NCBI GenBank assembly: GCA_900548505.1
Contig: URKI01000041.1
Location: 1-19,718 of the forward strand
DNA length: 19,718 bases
Direction of reading: 5' to 3'
Source: an uncultured Oscillibacter sp.
GTDB taxonomy: Bacteria; Bacillota; Clostridia; Oscillospirales; Oscillospiraceae
A program made the translations under genes and the position numbers. Below the pieces are notes generated by a model. The model did no database searches and was not told the origin of the DNA. It worked only from the letters and a program-made list of their open reading frames with translations. Shown here piece by piece: positions 13,895-19,718 of this stretch. How positions within the stretch are numbered: position 1 is the stretch's first letter; each line of letters opens with the position of its first letter.

Positions 13895-14776
13895 ATGGGA
13901 CAGAAAGTTAATCCCCACGGCCTGCGCGTGGGCGTCATCAAAGACTGGGATTCCCGTTGGTATGCCAGTGATGAGAAGGTCGGCGATCTGATCGTCGAGG
14001 ATCAGAAGATCCGCAAGTACCTGAAGAAGACCCTGTACGGCGCCGGCGTGCCCAAGATCGAGATCGAGCGCAGCGCCGACTCCGTCACCATCTACCTCCA
14101 CTGCGCCCGTCCCGGTGTGGTCATCGGCAAGGGCGGTGAGCAGATCGAGCAGTATCGTCTGGCTGTGGAGAAGATGATCGGCAAGAAGGTGAAGCTGAAC
14201 ATCGTTGAGGTGAAGAACCCCGACATGAACGCCCAGCTGGTGGCTGAGAACATTGCTCAGCAGCTGGAGAAGCGTATCAGCCATCGCCGCGCCATGAAGA
14301 ACTCCATGGCCCGCGCCATGCGCGCCGGTGCCAAGGGCATCAAGACCTGCTGCTCCGGTCGTCTCGGCGGCCGCGAGATCGCTGGCGTTGAGCACTATCA
14401 CGAGGGTACCATCCCCCTGCAGACCATCCGCGCCGACATCGAGTACGGCTTCGCTGAGGCTGCCACCACCTTCGGCCGCATCGGCGTGAAGGTGTGGATC
14501 TACAAGGGTGAGGTCCTCTCCCAGACCCTGCGCACCACTCCCCGCACCATGGACACCTCCAAGCCCTATCAGGAGCGTCGTGAGCGTCGTCCCCGCCGGG
14601 ATGGCGATCGTCGCGGCGGCTTCAACCGCGGCGGCCAGGGCGGTTTCAACCGTGACCGTCAGGGCGGCTTCAACCGCGGCGGCCAGGGCCGTCCCCAGGG
14701 CGGTTTCAGACCCAACAACAACACCGGCCGCCCCGCTGCGCCCGCGGCCCCCGCTAAGGAAGGAGGAGCCCAGTAA
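13895..14776 (+). CDS. rpsC: 30S ribosomal protein S3 with Arg/Gly-rich C-terminal extension
   Basis: S3 is at the mRNA entry channel and forms part of the ribosomal helicase with S4 and S5. Residues 1-~215 are a normal S3, with a KH domain containing VVIGKGGEQIEQYR (about residue 70-83) and the C-terminal domain ISHRRAMKNSMARAMRAGAKGIK. The remaining ~75 residues are a low-complexity basic tail: RRERRPRRDGDRRGG, then three 8-residue units GGFNRGGQ, GGFNRDRQ, GGFNRGGQ (residues 241-264), then a Pro/Ala end. Typical bacterial S3 is 215-235 aa, so 293 aa is long. The stop overlaps the rplP start (TAATG). Confidence 0.96.
   Translation: MGQKVNPHGLRVGVIKDWDSRWYASDEKVGDLIVEDQKIRKYLKKTLYGAGVPKIEIERSADSVTIYLHCARPGVVIGKGGEQIEQYRLAVEKMIGKKVKLNIVEVKNPDMNAQLVAENIAQQLEKRISHRRAMKNSMARAMRAGAKGIKTCCSGRLGGREIAGVEHYHEGTIPLQTIRADIEYGFAEAATTFGRIGVKVWIYKGEVLSQTLRTTPRTMDTSKPYQERRERRPRRDGDRRGGFNRGGQGGFNRDRQGGFNRGGQGRPQGGFRPNNNTGRPAAPAAPAKEGGAQ
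14615..14686 (+). repeat. Three 24-nt tandem repeats in the rpsC 3' end
   Basis: Units at 14615-14638, 14639-14662 and 14663-14686 encode GGFNR(GG/DR)Q. Units 1 and 3 are identical at DNA level; unit 2 differs in the two codons giving DR and in synonymous positions. A degenerate GGFR unit follows at 14699. Confidence 0.9.
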
Positions 14777-15198
14777 TGCTTCTGCCGAAGAGAGTCAAGT
14801 ATCGCCGTGTGCATCGCGGCCGCATGACCGGTAAGGCCACCCGTGGCAACACCCTGGCCTACGGTGAGTTTGGCCTGCAGGCCACTGAGCCCGCCTGGAT
14901 CACCAGCAATCAGATCGAGGCTGCTCGTATCGCCATGACCCGTTACACCAAGCGTGGTGGTCAGGTCTGGATCAAGATTTTCCCCGACAAGCCCGTGACC
15001 AAGAAGCCCGCTGAGACCCGCATGGGTTCCGGTAAGGGTTCTCCCGAGTTCTGGGTTGCCGTTGTGAAGCCCGGCCGTGTCATGTTTGAGATCGCCGGCG
15101 TGTCCGAAGAAGTTGCCCGCGAGGCGCTCCGTCTGGCCAGCCACAAGCTGCCCATCAAGACGAAGATCGTCGCCCGCACCGAGGAAGCAGGTGAGTAA
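14776..15198 (+). CDS. rplP: 50S ribosomal protein L16
   Basis: L16 binds near the A site and helps organise the peptidyl transferase centre. The 140-aa product starts MLLPKRVKYRRVHRGRM and has the conserved AWITSNQIEAARIAMTRYTKRGG and RMGSGKGSPEFWVAVVKPG blocks, at normal length. The ribosome binding site (AGGAGGAG, 14761-14768) lies in the last codons of rpsC. Confidence 0.98.
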   Translation: MLLPKRVKYRRVHRGRMTGKATRGNTLAYGEFGLQATEPAWITSNQIEAARIAMTRYTKRGGQVWIKIFPDKPVTKKPAETRMGSGKGSPEFWVAVVKPGRVMFEIAGVSEEVAREALRLASHKLPIKTKIVARTEEAGE

Positions 15199-15199
15199 G

Positions 15200-15409
15200 A
15201 TGAAGGCAAGTGAAATTCGTACCATGAGCCCCGAGCAGCTCAACGAGAAGCTGGTGGGCCTGAAGAAGGATCTCTTCTATCTGCGTATGCAGCACGCTAC
15301 CAACCAGCTGGATAACCCCCTGAAGATCCGCGAGACCAAGCGTGACATTGCCCGAGTCATGACCATGTTGCGCGAAAAGGAGCTCTCCGGAGCTTCCGAC
15401 AAGCAGTGA
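15200..15409 (+). CDS. rpmC: 50S ribosomal protein L29
   Basis: L29 is a small helical-hairpin protein near the tunnel exit. The 69-aa product, MKASEIRTMSPEQLNEKLVGLKK followed by LFYLRMQHATNQLDNPLKIRETKRDIARVMTMLREKE, is clear L29. ATG at 15200 is one base after the rplP stop. A GTG at 15191 (adding MSK) is in frame and overlaps the rplP end; AGGAAG at 15182 would suit that one, so the start could be either. Confidence 0.93.
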   Translation: MKASEIRTMSPEQLNEKLVGLKKDLFYLRMQHATNQLDNPLKIRETKRDIARVMTMLREKELSGASDKQ

Positions 15410-15426
15410 GAAGGAGGTAAGCGAAA

Positions 15427-15693
15427 ATGAACGAAGAGATGAGAACTTCCTCCCGTAAGACCCGGGTCGGCAAGGTGGTTTCCGACAAGATGGACAAGAC
15501 CGTCGTGGTCGCCATCGAGGACCGCGTGGCGCATCCTCTGTACAAGAAGATCGTCGGCCGTACCTATAAGCTGAAGGCCCATGACGAGCAGAACGCCTGC
15601 GGCATCGGCGATAAGGTCAAGGTGATGGAGACCCGCCCCCTGTCCAAGGACAAGCGCTGGCGCGTGGTCGAGATCATTGAAAAAGCGAAGTAA
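15427..15693 (+). CDS. rpsQ: 30S ribosomal protein S17
   Basis: S17 is a primary 16S rRNA-binding protein with an OB fold. The 88-aa product contains RKTRVGKVVSDKMDKTVVVAIEDRVAHPLYKKI and the GDKVKVMETRPLSKDKRWRVVEI signature. It starts 9 nt after AAGGAGG (15411-15417). It closes the classical S10 part of the operon; rplN follows 14 nt later with no terminator, so S10 and spc units appear fused. Confidence 0.98.
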   Translation: MNEEMRTSSRKTRVGKVVSDKMDKTVVVAIEDRVAHPLYKKIVGRTYKLKAHDEQNACGIGDKVKVMETRPLSKDKRWRVVEIIEKAK

Positions 15694-15707
15694 GGAGGTG
15701 CCGAGTT

Positions 15708-16076
15708 ATGATTCAGCAGGAAACTTTTCTGAAGGTTGCCGATAATACCGGCGCCAAGGAGATCAAGTGCATCCGCGTTTTGGGCGGTTCCAAGCGTAAG
15801 TTCGGCAACATCGGTGATGTGATCGTGGCCTCTGTCCGCAAGTCCACTCCCGGTGGCACCGTGAAGAAGGGTGAGGTCGTCAAGGCCGTCATCGTCCGCA
15901 GCGCCAAGGGCGTCCGTCGTGCCGACGGCACCTACGTCCGCTTCGATGACAACGCCGCCGTCCTGATCAAGGACGACAAGAACCCCAGAGGTACCCGTAT
16001 CTTTGGGCCTGTGGCTCGTGAGCTGCGCGACAAGGATTACATGAAGATCCTGTCCCTCGCCCCCGAAGTGATTTGA
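15708..16076 (+). CDS. rplN: 50S ribosomal protein L14
   Basis: L14 forms an intersubunit bridge and is the binding site of RsfS. The 122-aa product has MIQQETFLKVADNTGAKEI, the RKFGNIGDVIVASVRKSTPGG block and the FGPVARELRDKDYMKILSLAPEVI end, all standard. AAGGAGG (15692-15698) overlaps the rpsQ stop. Confidence 0.98.
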   Translation: MIQQETFLKVADNTGAKEIKCIRVLGGSKRKFGNIGDVIVASVRKSTPGGTVKKGEVVKAVIVRSAKGVRRADGTYVRFDDNAAVLIKDDKNPRGTRIFGPVARELRDKDYMKILSLAPEVI

Positions 16077-16089
16077 GGAGGGCAGCGAA

Positions 16090-16401
16090 ATGGCTATGAA
16101 TGTGAAGAAGGGCGATACCGTTGTCGTCCTGTCCGGTAAGGACAAGGGTAAGCAGGGCAAGGTCCTGGGCACTGTGCCCGGCTCCCTGAAGGTCGTTGTG
16201 GAAGGCATCAACATGGTGACCTGCCACGTCAAGCCTCGCCGTCAGGGCGAGGAGGGCGGCATCGTCAAGCGCGAGGCTGCCATCGCTGCCTGCAAGGTGC
16301 AGGTGGTGTGCCCCAAGTGCGGCAAGGCTACCCGCGTTGCCCACAAGATCGAGGGCGACAAGAAGACCCGCGTGTGCAAGCACTGCGGTGCTGAGCTGTA
16401 A
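16090..16401 (+). CDS. rplX: 50S ribosomal protein L24 with C-terminal zinc ribbon
   Basis: L24 starts large-subunit assembly by binding the 5' end of 23S rRNA. The 103-aa product has the KOW motif KGDTVVVLSGKDKGKQGKVLG (residues 7-27). It ends in a zinc-ribbon-like module with C74-x2-C77 and C96-x2-C99. Such cysteines are present in several clostridial and other L24 proteins and absent from E. coli L24. GAGGAGGG (16075-16082) lies 7 nt before ATG 16090; an ATG two codons later is less well placed. Confidence 0.97.
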   Translation: MAMNVKKGDTVVVLSGKDKGKQGKVLGTVPGSLKVVVEGINMVTCHVKPRRQGEEGGIVKREAAIAACKVQVVCPKCGKATRVAHKIEGDKKTRVCKHCGAEL

Positions 16402-16420
16402 GAAAGGAGCGTAAGGAACC

Positions 16421-16960
16421 ATGGCAAGACTGAAGGAAAAGTACACCGCCGAAGTTGCTCCCGCTCTGATGAAGCAGTTCGGCTACAAGAGCGTCATGCA
16501 GATCCCCAAGATCGACAAGGTTGTCGTGAACGTGGGCTGCGGTGAGGCTCGCGAGAACTCCAAGGTCCTGGAGAACGTGGTGGGTGATCTGGCTCAGATC
16601 ACCGGCCAGAAGCCCATCATCACCCGCGCCCGCAAGTCCATCGCCAACTTCAAGCTGCGCGAGGATATGCCCATCGGCGCCAAGGTCACCCTGCGTGGTG
16701 AGAAGATGTGGGAGTTCCTGGACCGCCTGTTCAACGTGGCTCTGCCCCGCGTGCGTGACTTCCAGGGCATCAACCCCAACTCCTTCGATGGCCGCGGCAA
16801 CTATGCCCTGGGCATCAAGGAGCAGCTGATCTTCCCCGAGATCGAGTACGACAAGATCGACAAGATCCGCGGCATGGATGTGGTCATCTGCACCACCGCG
16901 CACACCGATGAAGAGGCCCGCGTCCTGCTCGAGCAGGTCGGCGCTCCCTTCGCCCGCTAA
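16421..16960 (+). CDS. rplE: 50S ribosomal protein L5
   Basis: L5 belongs to the 5S rRNP of the central protuberance and touches P-site tRNA. The 179-aa length is standard, with IPKIDKVVVNVGCGEA, the TGQKPIITRARKSIANFKLRE loop, and FQGINPNSFDGRGNYALGIKEQLIFPEI. In E. coli the S8 repressor binds the mRNA around this gene's start. I see no such element in the 19-nt gap here; the candidate in this operon lies before rpsH. Confidence 0.98.
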   Translation: MARLKEKYTAEVAPALMKQFGYKSVMQIPKIDKVVVNVGCGEARENSKVLENVVGDLAQITGQKPIITRARKSIANFKLREDMPIGAKVTLRGEKMWEFLDRLFNVALPRVRDFQGINPNSFDGRGNYALGIKEQLIFPEIEYDKIDKIRGMDVVICTTAHTDEEARVLLEQVGAPFAR

Positions 16961-16974
16961 GGAGGAAGAGTCAA

Positions 16975-17160
16975 ATGGCTAAGAAATCTATGATCCTGAA
17001 GCAGCAGGCTCCTGCCAAGTACTCCACCCGGAAGTACAACCGCTGCAAGCTCTGCGGCCGTCCTCATGCCTATCTGCGGGACTACGGCGTGTGCCGTATC
17101 TGCTTCCGCGAGCTGGCTTACAAGGGCGAGATCCCCGGCGTCCGCAAGGCCTCTTTCTAA
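16975..17160 (+). CDS. rpsN: 30S ribosomal protein S14, zinc-binding type (type Z)
   Basis: S14 is in the small-subunit head. This is the short 61-aa zinc-containing (C+) form, with C24-x2-C27 and C40-x2-C43 (NRCKLCGRPHAYLRDYGVCRICFRELA) and the KASF ending. Firmicutes often also carry a zinc-free paralog elsewhere for zinc limitation; none is in this window. GGAGGAAG directly after the rplE stop is the ribosome binding site. An unusually long gap follows before rpsH. Confidence 0.97.
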   Translation: MAKKSMILKQQAPAKYSTRKYNRCKLCGRPHAYLRDYGVCRICFRELAYKGEIPGVRKASF

Positions 17161-17340
17161 GAGAGCCCGGACTACTACTTTTGTAACCGAGAGTTTTTGA
17201 TATGGAACTCTGGTGATACGGATGGCGAAAGGTCATGACCAATTGGGCACCACGCGCGAGCGGACTGCTCCATTGGCCATGATACCTCGCTGCCGGAGCG
17301 GCCCATCTGGGACGCAACTCTAAAAATAGGAGGATTTATT
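17161..17340 (+). promoter_or_regulatory. Structured rpsH leader with a candidate S8-binding element
   Basis: This 180-nt gap has no gene, terminator or good promoter, but a compact fold. GATGG (17221-17225) pairs with CCATC (17303-17307). CGA (17226-17228) pairs with TCG (17287-17289), with AA unpaired. GGT-CATG (17231-17237) pairs with CATG-AUA-CC (17278-17286). CCAAT (17239-17243) pairs with ATTGG (17272-17276), and GAGC/GCTC (17258-17261 with 17267-17270) caps the arm. A side hairpin GCCG-GAG-CGGC lies at 17292-17302. The core AGGU (17230-17233) opposite AUACC (17282-17286) matches the AAGU/AUACU S8 site of E. coli 16S helix 21, with an A-U to G-C swap. AGAGTT (17190-17195) can pair with AACTCT at 17206-17211 or 17316-17321. 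The rpsH ribosome binding site is at 17328-17334. Confidence 0.65.
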
Positions 17341-17739
17341 ATGCATATCACCGATCCTGTTGCGGATATGCTGACCCGCATCCGCAACGCCAACAGTGCC
17401 AAGCACGACACCGTGGATGTCCCCGCTTCCAACATGAAGAAGAGCATCGCTCAGATCCTGCTGGACGAGGGCTACATCAAGAACTTCCAGATCGTGGACG
17501 ACGGCACCCAGGGTGTCATCCACATCACGCTGAAGTACAACGCCGGCAAGGAGAAGGTCATCTCCGGTCTGCGTCGTGTTTCCAAGCCCGGCCTGCGCGT
17601 CTATGTCGGCGCCGACGAGCTGCCCCGCGTGCTCCGCGGCCTGGGTATCGCTATCATTTCTACTTCCAAGGGCGTCATGACCGACAAGAAGGCTCGCGAG
17701 CTGCATGTCGGCGGCGAGGTCCTTGCATTTGTGTGGTAA
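17341..17739 (+). CDS. rpsH: 30S ribosomal protein S8
   Basis: S8 is a primary 16S rRNA-binding protein (helix 21, central domain), and in E. coli is also the feedback repressor of the spc operon. The 132-aa product is full length: MHITDPVADMLTRIRNAN at the start, then KPGLRVYVGADELPRVLRGLGIAIISTSKGVMTD with the conserved STSKGVMTD RNA-binding segment, ending GGEVLAFVW. AGGAGGA (17328-17334) is 6 nt before the ATG. The structured leader directly upstream is a plausible site for autoregulation. Confidence 0.98.
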   Translation: MHITDPVADMLTRIRNANSAKHDTVDVPASNMKKSIAQILLDEGYIKNFQIVDDGTQGVIHITLKYNAGKEKVISGLRRVSKPGLRVYVGADELPRVLRGLGIAIISTSKGVMTDKKARELHVGGEVLAFVW

Positions 17740-17754
17740 GGAGGGTATTGAACC

Positions 17755-18300
17755 ATGTCTAGAATTGGCAGAATGCCCATTACCGTTCCCGCCGGCGTGA
17801 CGGTCACCGTCGCCGAGGGTAATGTGGTTACCGTCAAGGGCCCCAAGGGTGAGCTCACCCGTGCGCTGCGCCCTGAGATGATCATTAAGCAGGAAGGCAA
17901 CACGATCACCGTGGAGCGTCCTTCCGACGACAAGCTGCACCGCAGCCTGCACGGCCTGACCCGCACCCTGCTCCACAACATGGTCACCGGTGTTACCGAG
18001 GGCTTCAAGAAGGAGCTGGAGGTCAACGGCGTTGGCTATCGTGTGGCCAAGGAGGGCAAGAACCTGGTCATGAACCTGGGCTTCTCCCATCAGGTGATCG
18101 TTTCTGAGATCGAGGGCATCACCATTGATGTTCCCGCTCCCAATAAAATTGTGATCAACGGCTGCGACAAGCAGGCTGTGGGCCAGTTTGCCGCAGAGGT
18201 CCGCGAAAAGCGTCCTCCCGAGCCTTATAAGGGCAAGGGCATCAAGTACGTTGATGAGGTCATCCGCCGCAAGGTCGGTAAGACCGGCGGTAAGAAGTAA
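17755..18300 (+). CDS. rplF: 50S ribosomal protein L6
   Basis: L6 binds near the sarcin-ricin loop and the GTPase centre. The 181-aa product begins MSRIGRMPITVPAGVTV, has the two repeated L6 folds, and ends with the conserved RPPEPYKGKGIKYVDEVIRRKVGKTGGKK. Start, length and 15-nt distance to rpsH are standard for the spc operon. Confidence 0.98.
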   Translation: MSRIGRMPITVPAGVTVTVAEGNVVTVKGPKGELTRALRPEMIIKQEGNTITVERPSDDKLHRSLHGLTRTLLHNMVTGVTEGFKKELEVNGVGYRVAKEGKNLVMNLGFSHQVIVSEIEGITIDVPAPNKIVINGCDKQAVGQFAAEVREKRPPEPYKGKGIKYVDEVIRRKVGKTGGKK

Positions 18301-18314
18301 GGAGGTGTGCCGCT

Positions 18315-18674
18315 ATGATTAAAAGACCCAATACCAACGCGCAGCGTCTGAAGCGTCACAAGAGAGTGCGCGCCAAGATCTCCGGCACTCCCGAGATGCC
18401 GCGTCTGAATGTGTTCCGCAGCGAGGCCAACATCTACGCCCAGGTCATCGATGATGTCAACGGCGTGACCCTGGCTTCCGCTTCCTCTCTGGATAAGGCC
18501 ATCGAAGGTTACGGCGGCAACGTTGCTGCTGCTACCGCTGTTGGCAAGCTGGTGGCCGAGCGCGCCAAGGCCAAGGGTATCGAGAACGTGGTGTTCGACC
18601 GCGGCGGTTACCTGTATCACGGCCGCGTGAAGGCTCTGGCCGAGGGCGCCCGCGAAGGCGGCCTGAATTTCTAA
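18315..18674 (+). CDS. rplR: 50S ribosomal protein L18
   Basis: L18 binds 5S rRNA and brings it into the central protuberance. The 119-aa product shows the basic N-terminus (NTNAQRLKRHKRVRAKISGT), then PRLNVFRSEANIYAQVIDDVNG and the C-terminal VVFDRGGYLYHGRVKALAEGAREGGL signature. GGAGGTG right after the rplF stop is the ribosome binding site. Confidence 0.98.
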   Translation: MIKRPNTNAQRLKRHKRVRAKISGTPEMPRLNVFRSEANIYAQVIDDVNGVTLASASSLDKAIEGYGGNVAAATAVGKLVAERAKAKGIENVVFDRGGYLYHGRVKALAEGAREGGLNF

Positions 18675-18693
18675 GGGAGGAGGAACGACAACA

Positions 18694-19194
18694 ATGCCTA
18701 GATTTGAAAGAGAGCAGAGCGAGTATATCGAGAAGGTCGTTTCCCTGAACCGTGTTTCCAAGACCGTCAAGGGCGGCCGCGTGATGAAATTCTCCGCCCT
18801 GGTCGTCGTTGGCGACGGTAAGGGCAAGGTCGGCTACGGCCTGGGCAAGGCCGCTGAGGTCCCCGAGGCAATCCGCAAGGGTATCGAGGCCGCCAAGAAG
18901 AACATGATCACCGTGACTCTGGCCGGGACCACCATCCCCCACGAGACCATCGGTGTGGCCGGCGCCGGCCGCGTGCTGATGAAGCCCGCTGCCCCCGGTA
19001 CCGGCGTTATCGCCGGCGGCGCCGTGCGTGCCGTCGTGGAAGCCGCGGGTATCAAGGACATCCGTTCCAAGTGCCTGCGTTCCAACAACCCCAACAACGT
19101 TGTCGCCGCCGCTTTCCAGGGCCTCAAGAGCATGCGTGGCCCCGAGGAGGTCGCCCGCATCCGCGGCAAGAGCGTCGAAGAGATCGTGGGTTAA
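18694..19194 (+). CDS. rpsE: 30S ribosomal protein S5
   Basis: S5 works in decoding accuracy and in the mRNA entry helicase. The 166-aa product has the double-stranded RNA-binding-like domain with VSLNRVSKTVKGGRVMKFSALVVVGD and GKVGYGLGKAAEVPEAIRKG, followed by the VLMKPAAPGTGVIAGGAVRAVVEAAGI domain. GGGAGGAGG before the start and 19-nt spacing to rplR fit the operon. Confidence 0.98.
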   Translation: MPRFEREQSEYIEKVVSLNRVSKTVKGGRVMKFSALVVVGDGKGKVGYGLGKAAEVPEAIRKGIEAAKKNMITVTLAGTTIPHETIGVAGAGRVLMKPAAPGTGVIAGGAVRAVVEAAGIKDIRSKCLRSNNPNNVVAAAFQGLKSMRGPEEVARIRGKSVEEIVG

Positions 19195-19207
19195 GGAGGC
19201 GCTGAAC

Positions 19208-19390
19208 ATGGCAAACTTAAACATTAAGCTCGTCAAGAGCCTGAATGGCCGCCTGGAAAAGCAGGTTGCCACTGCGAATTCCCTGGGCCTGCGCAAGATC
19301 GGTGACGTCACCGTGCAGCCCGACAACGACCAGACCCGCGGCAAGATCGCCAAGATCGGCTATCTGCTGCAGGTCACTGAAGTGAAGTAA
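19208..19390 (+). CDS. rpmD: 50S ribosomal protein L30
   Basis: L30 is a small ferredoxin-like-fold protein of the large subunit. The 60-aa product, starting MANLNIKLVKSLNGRLEKQ and containing LGLRKIGDVTVQPDNDQTRGKI, is of normal length. ATG at 19208 follows AAGGAGG by a good spacer; a longer in-frame reading from 19028 runs through rpsE and is not real. Confidence 0.97.
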   Translation: MANLNIKLVKSLNGRLEKQVATANSLGLRKIGDVTVQPDNDQTRGKIAKIGYLLQVTEVK

Positions 19391-19404
19391 GGAGGCACGG
19401 AATT

Positions 19405-19718
19405 ATGAAACTGAGCGAACTGTCTCCCGCCGAGGGTTCCGTCCGCGCGGCTTATCGTAAGGGCCGTGGCGCCGGCAGCGGCAACGGCAAGACCGGCGGC
19501 CGCGGCCACAAGGGCCAGAAGGCCCGCAGCGGCGGCAAGATCCGCGTTGGCTTCGAGGGCGGCCAGATGCCTCTGGCCCGCCGTATCCCCAAGCGCGGCT
19601 TCAACAACATTTTCGCAAAGCCCCTGGAGATCATCAACCTCAGCGCTCTGAACGCTTTCGAGGATGGTGAGACCGTTACCGCCGAGGCTCTGCTGGAGAA
19701 GGGCATCCTCTCCAAGTG
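19405..19718 (+). CDS. rplO: 50S ribosomal protein L15 (3'-truncated by the window end)
   Basis: L15 is a late-assembly large-subunit protein. 104 codons and two bases are present, about 70% of the usual ~145-150 aa. The Gly/Arg-rich start is diagnostic: MKLSELSPAEGSVRAAYRKG, then GRGAGSGNGKTGGRGHKGQKARSGG, GFEGGQMPLARRIPKRGFNN. The reading frame is open to the window edge. GGAGG after the rpmD stop is the ribosome binding site. secY is the expected next gene. Confidence 0.97.
   Translation, partial: MKLSELSPAEGSVRAAYRKGRGAGSGNGKTGGRGHKGQKARSGGKIRVGFEGGQMPLARRIPKRGFNNIFAKPLEIINLSALNAFEDGETVTAEALLEKGILSK

Noticed and set aside
12319..14401. Antisense frames opposite rplB-rpsC
   Set aside because: They run through several unmistakable ribosomal protein genes and their intergenic sites.
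17161..17340. Internal promoter for rpsH in the long gap
   Set aside because: TTGATA at 17197 and TTGTAA at 17181 have no -10 hexamer at 16-18 nt; RNA structure explains the gap better.
25..19718. tRNA, rRNA, CRISPR array, insertion sequence or phage module
   Set aside because: I looked for cloverleafs, regular direct repeats with spacers, transposase motifs and integrases and found none. The lone amidase is not enough to call a prophage.

Overview
The window comes from a GC-rich, Gram-positive-type Firmicute, most likely a gut-associated clostridium of the Oscillospiraceae (Flavonifractor/Oscillibacter-like). This rests on strong C/G-ending codon use, AGGAGG ribosome binding sites on almost every gene, an S-layer-homology protein, RNase Y, a short archaeal-type prolyl-tRNA synthetase, and zinc-ribbon forms of S14 and L24. 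The genus is inferred. The first 24 bases are not genomic: they match the end of the Illumina Nextera read-2 adapter/Tn5 mosaic end, so the window starts at an untrimmed contig end.

Region 1 (25-3813, + strand) is the tail of a MacB-type ABC export operon: a 5'-truncated ATPase, its FtsX/MacB-family permease, and a secreted protein with three SLH modules. A strong terminator follows. Region 2 (3917-8243) holds single genes: a YhcH/NanQ-family cupin-like protein (+), an RlmI-like 23S rRNA cytosine methyltransferase (- strand, sharing a bidirectional terminator with the previous gene), an N-acetylmuramoyl-L-alanine amidase with an SH3 domain (+), and RNase Y (+) with its own promoter and terminator. 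Region 3 (8321-9857) is proS with a near-consensus promoter (TTGACA-17 nt-TACAAT).

Region 4 (9948-19718, + strand) is the S10-spc ribosomal protein operon in canonical order: rpsJ, rplC, rplD, rplW, rplB, rpsS, rplV, rpsC, rplP, rpmC, rpsQ, rplN, rplX, rplE, rpsN, rpsH, rplF, rplR, rpsE, rpmD and rplO (cut by the window end). A TTGACA-17-TATTAT promoter lies inside the proS terminator hairpin.

Genes inside the operon are separated by at most 23 bases, with two exceptions: 139 nt between rpsJ and rplC, and 180 nt between rpsN and rpsH. Together with the ~285-nt leader before rpsJ, these are three structured non-coding segments. The rpsJ leader contains a good intrinsic terminator (a likely attenuator). 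The segment before rpsH (the S8 gene) folds into an element whose core closely matches the S8-binding core of 16S rRNA helix 21, suggesting S8 feedback control. This last element is the most interesting signal in the window. Smaller oddities are 24-nt tandem repeats that extend the C-termini of L3 and S3, and an amidase lacking the usual first zinc-ligand histidine.
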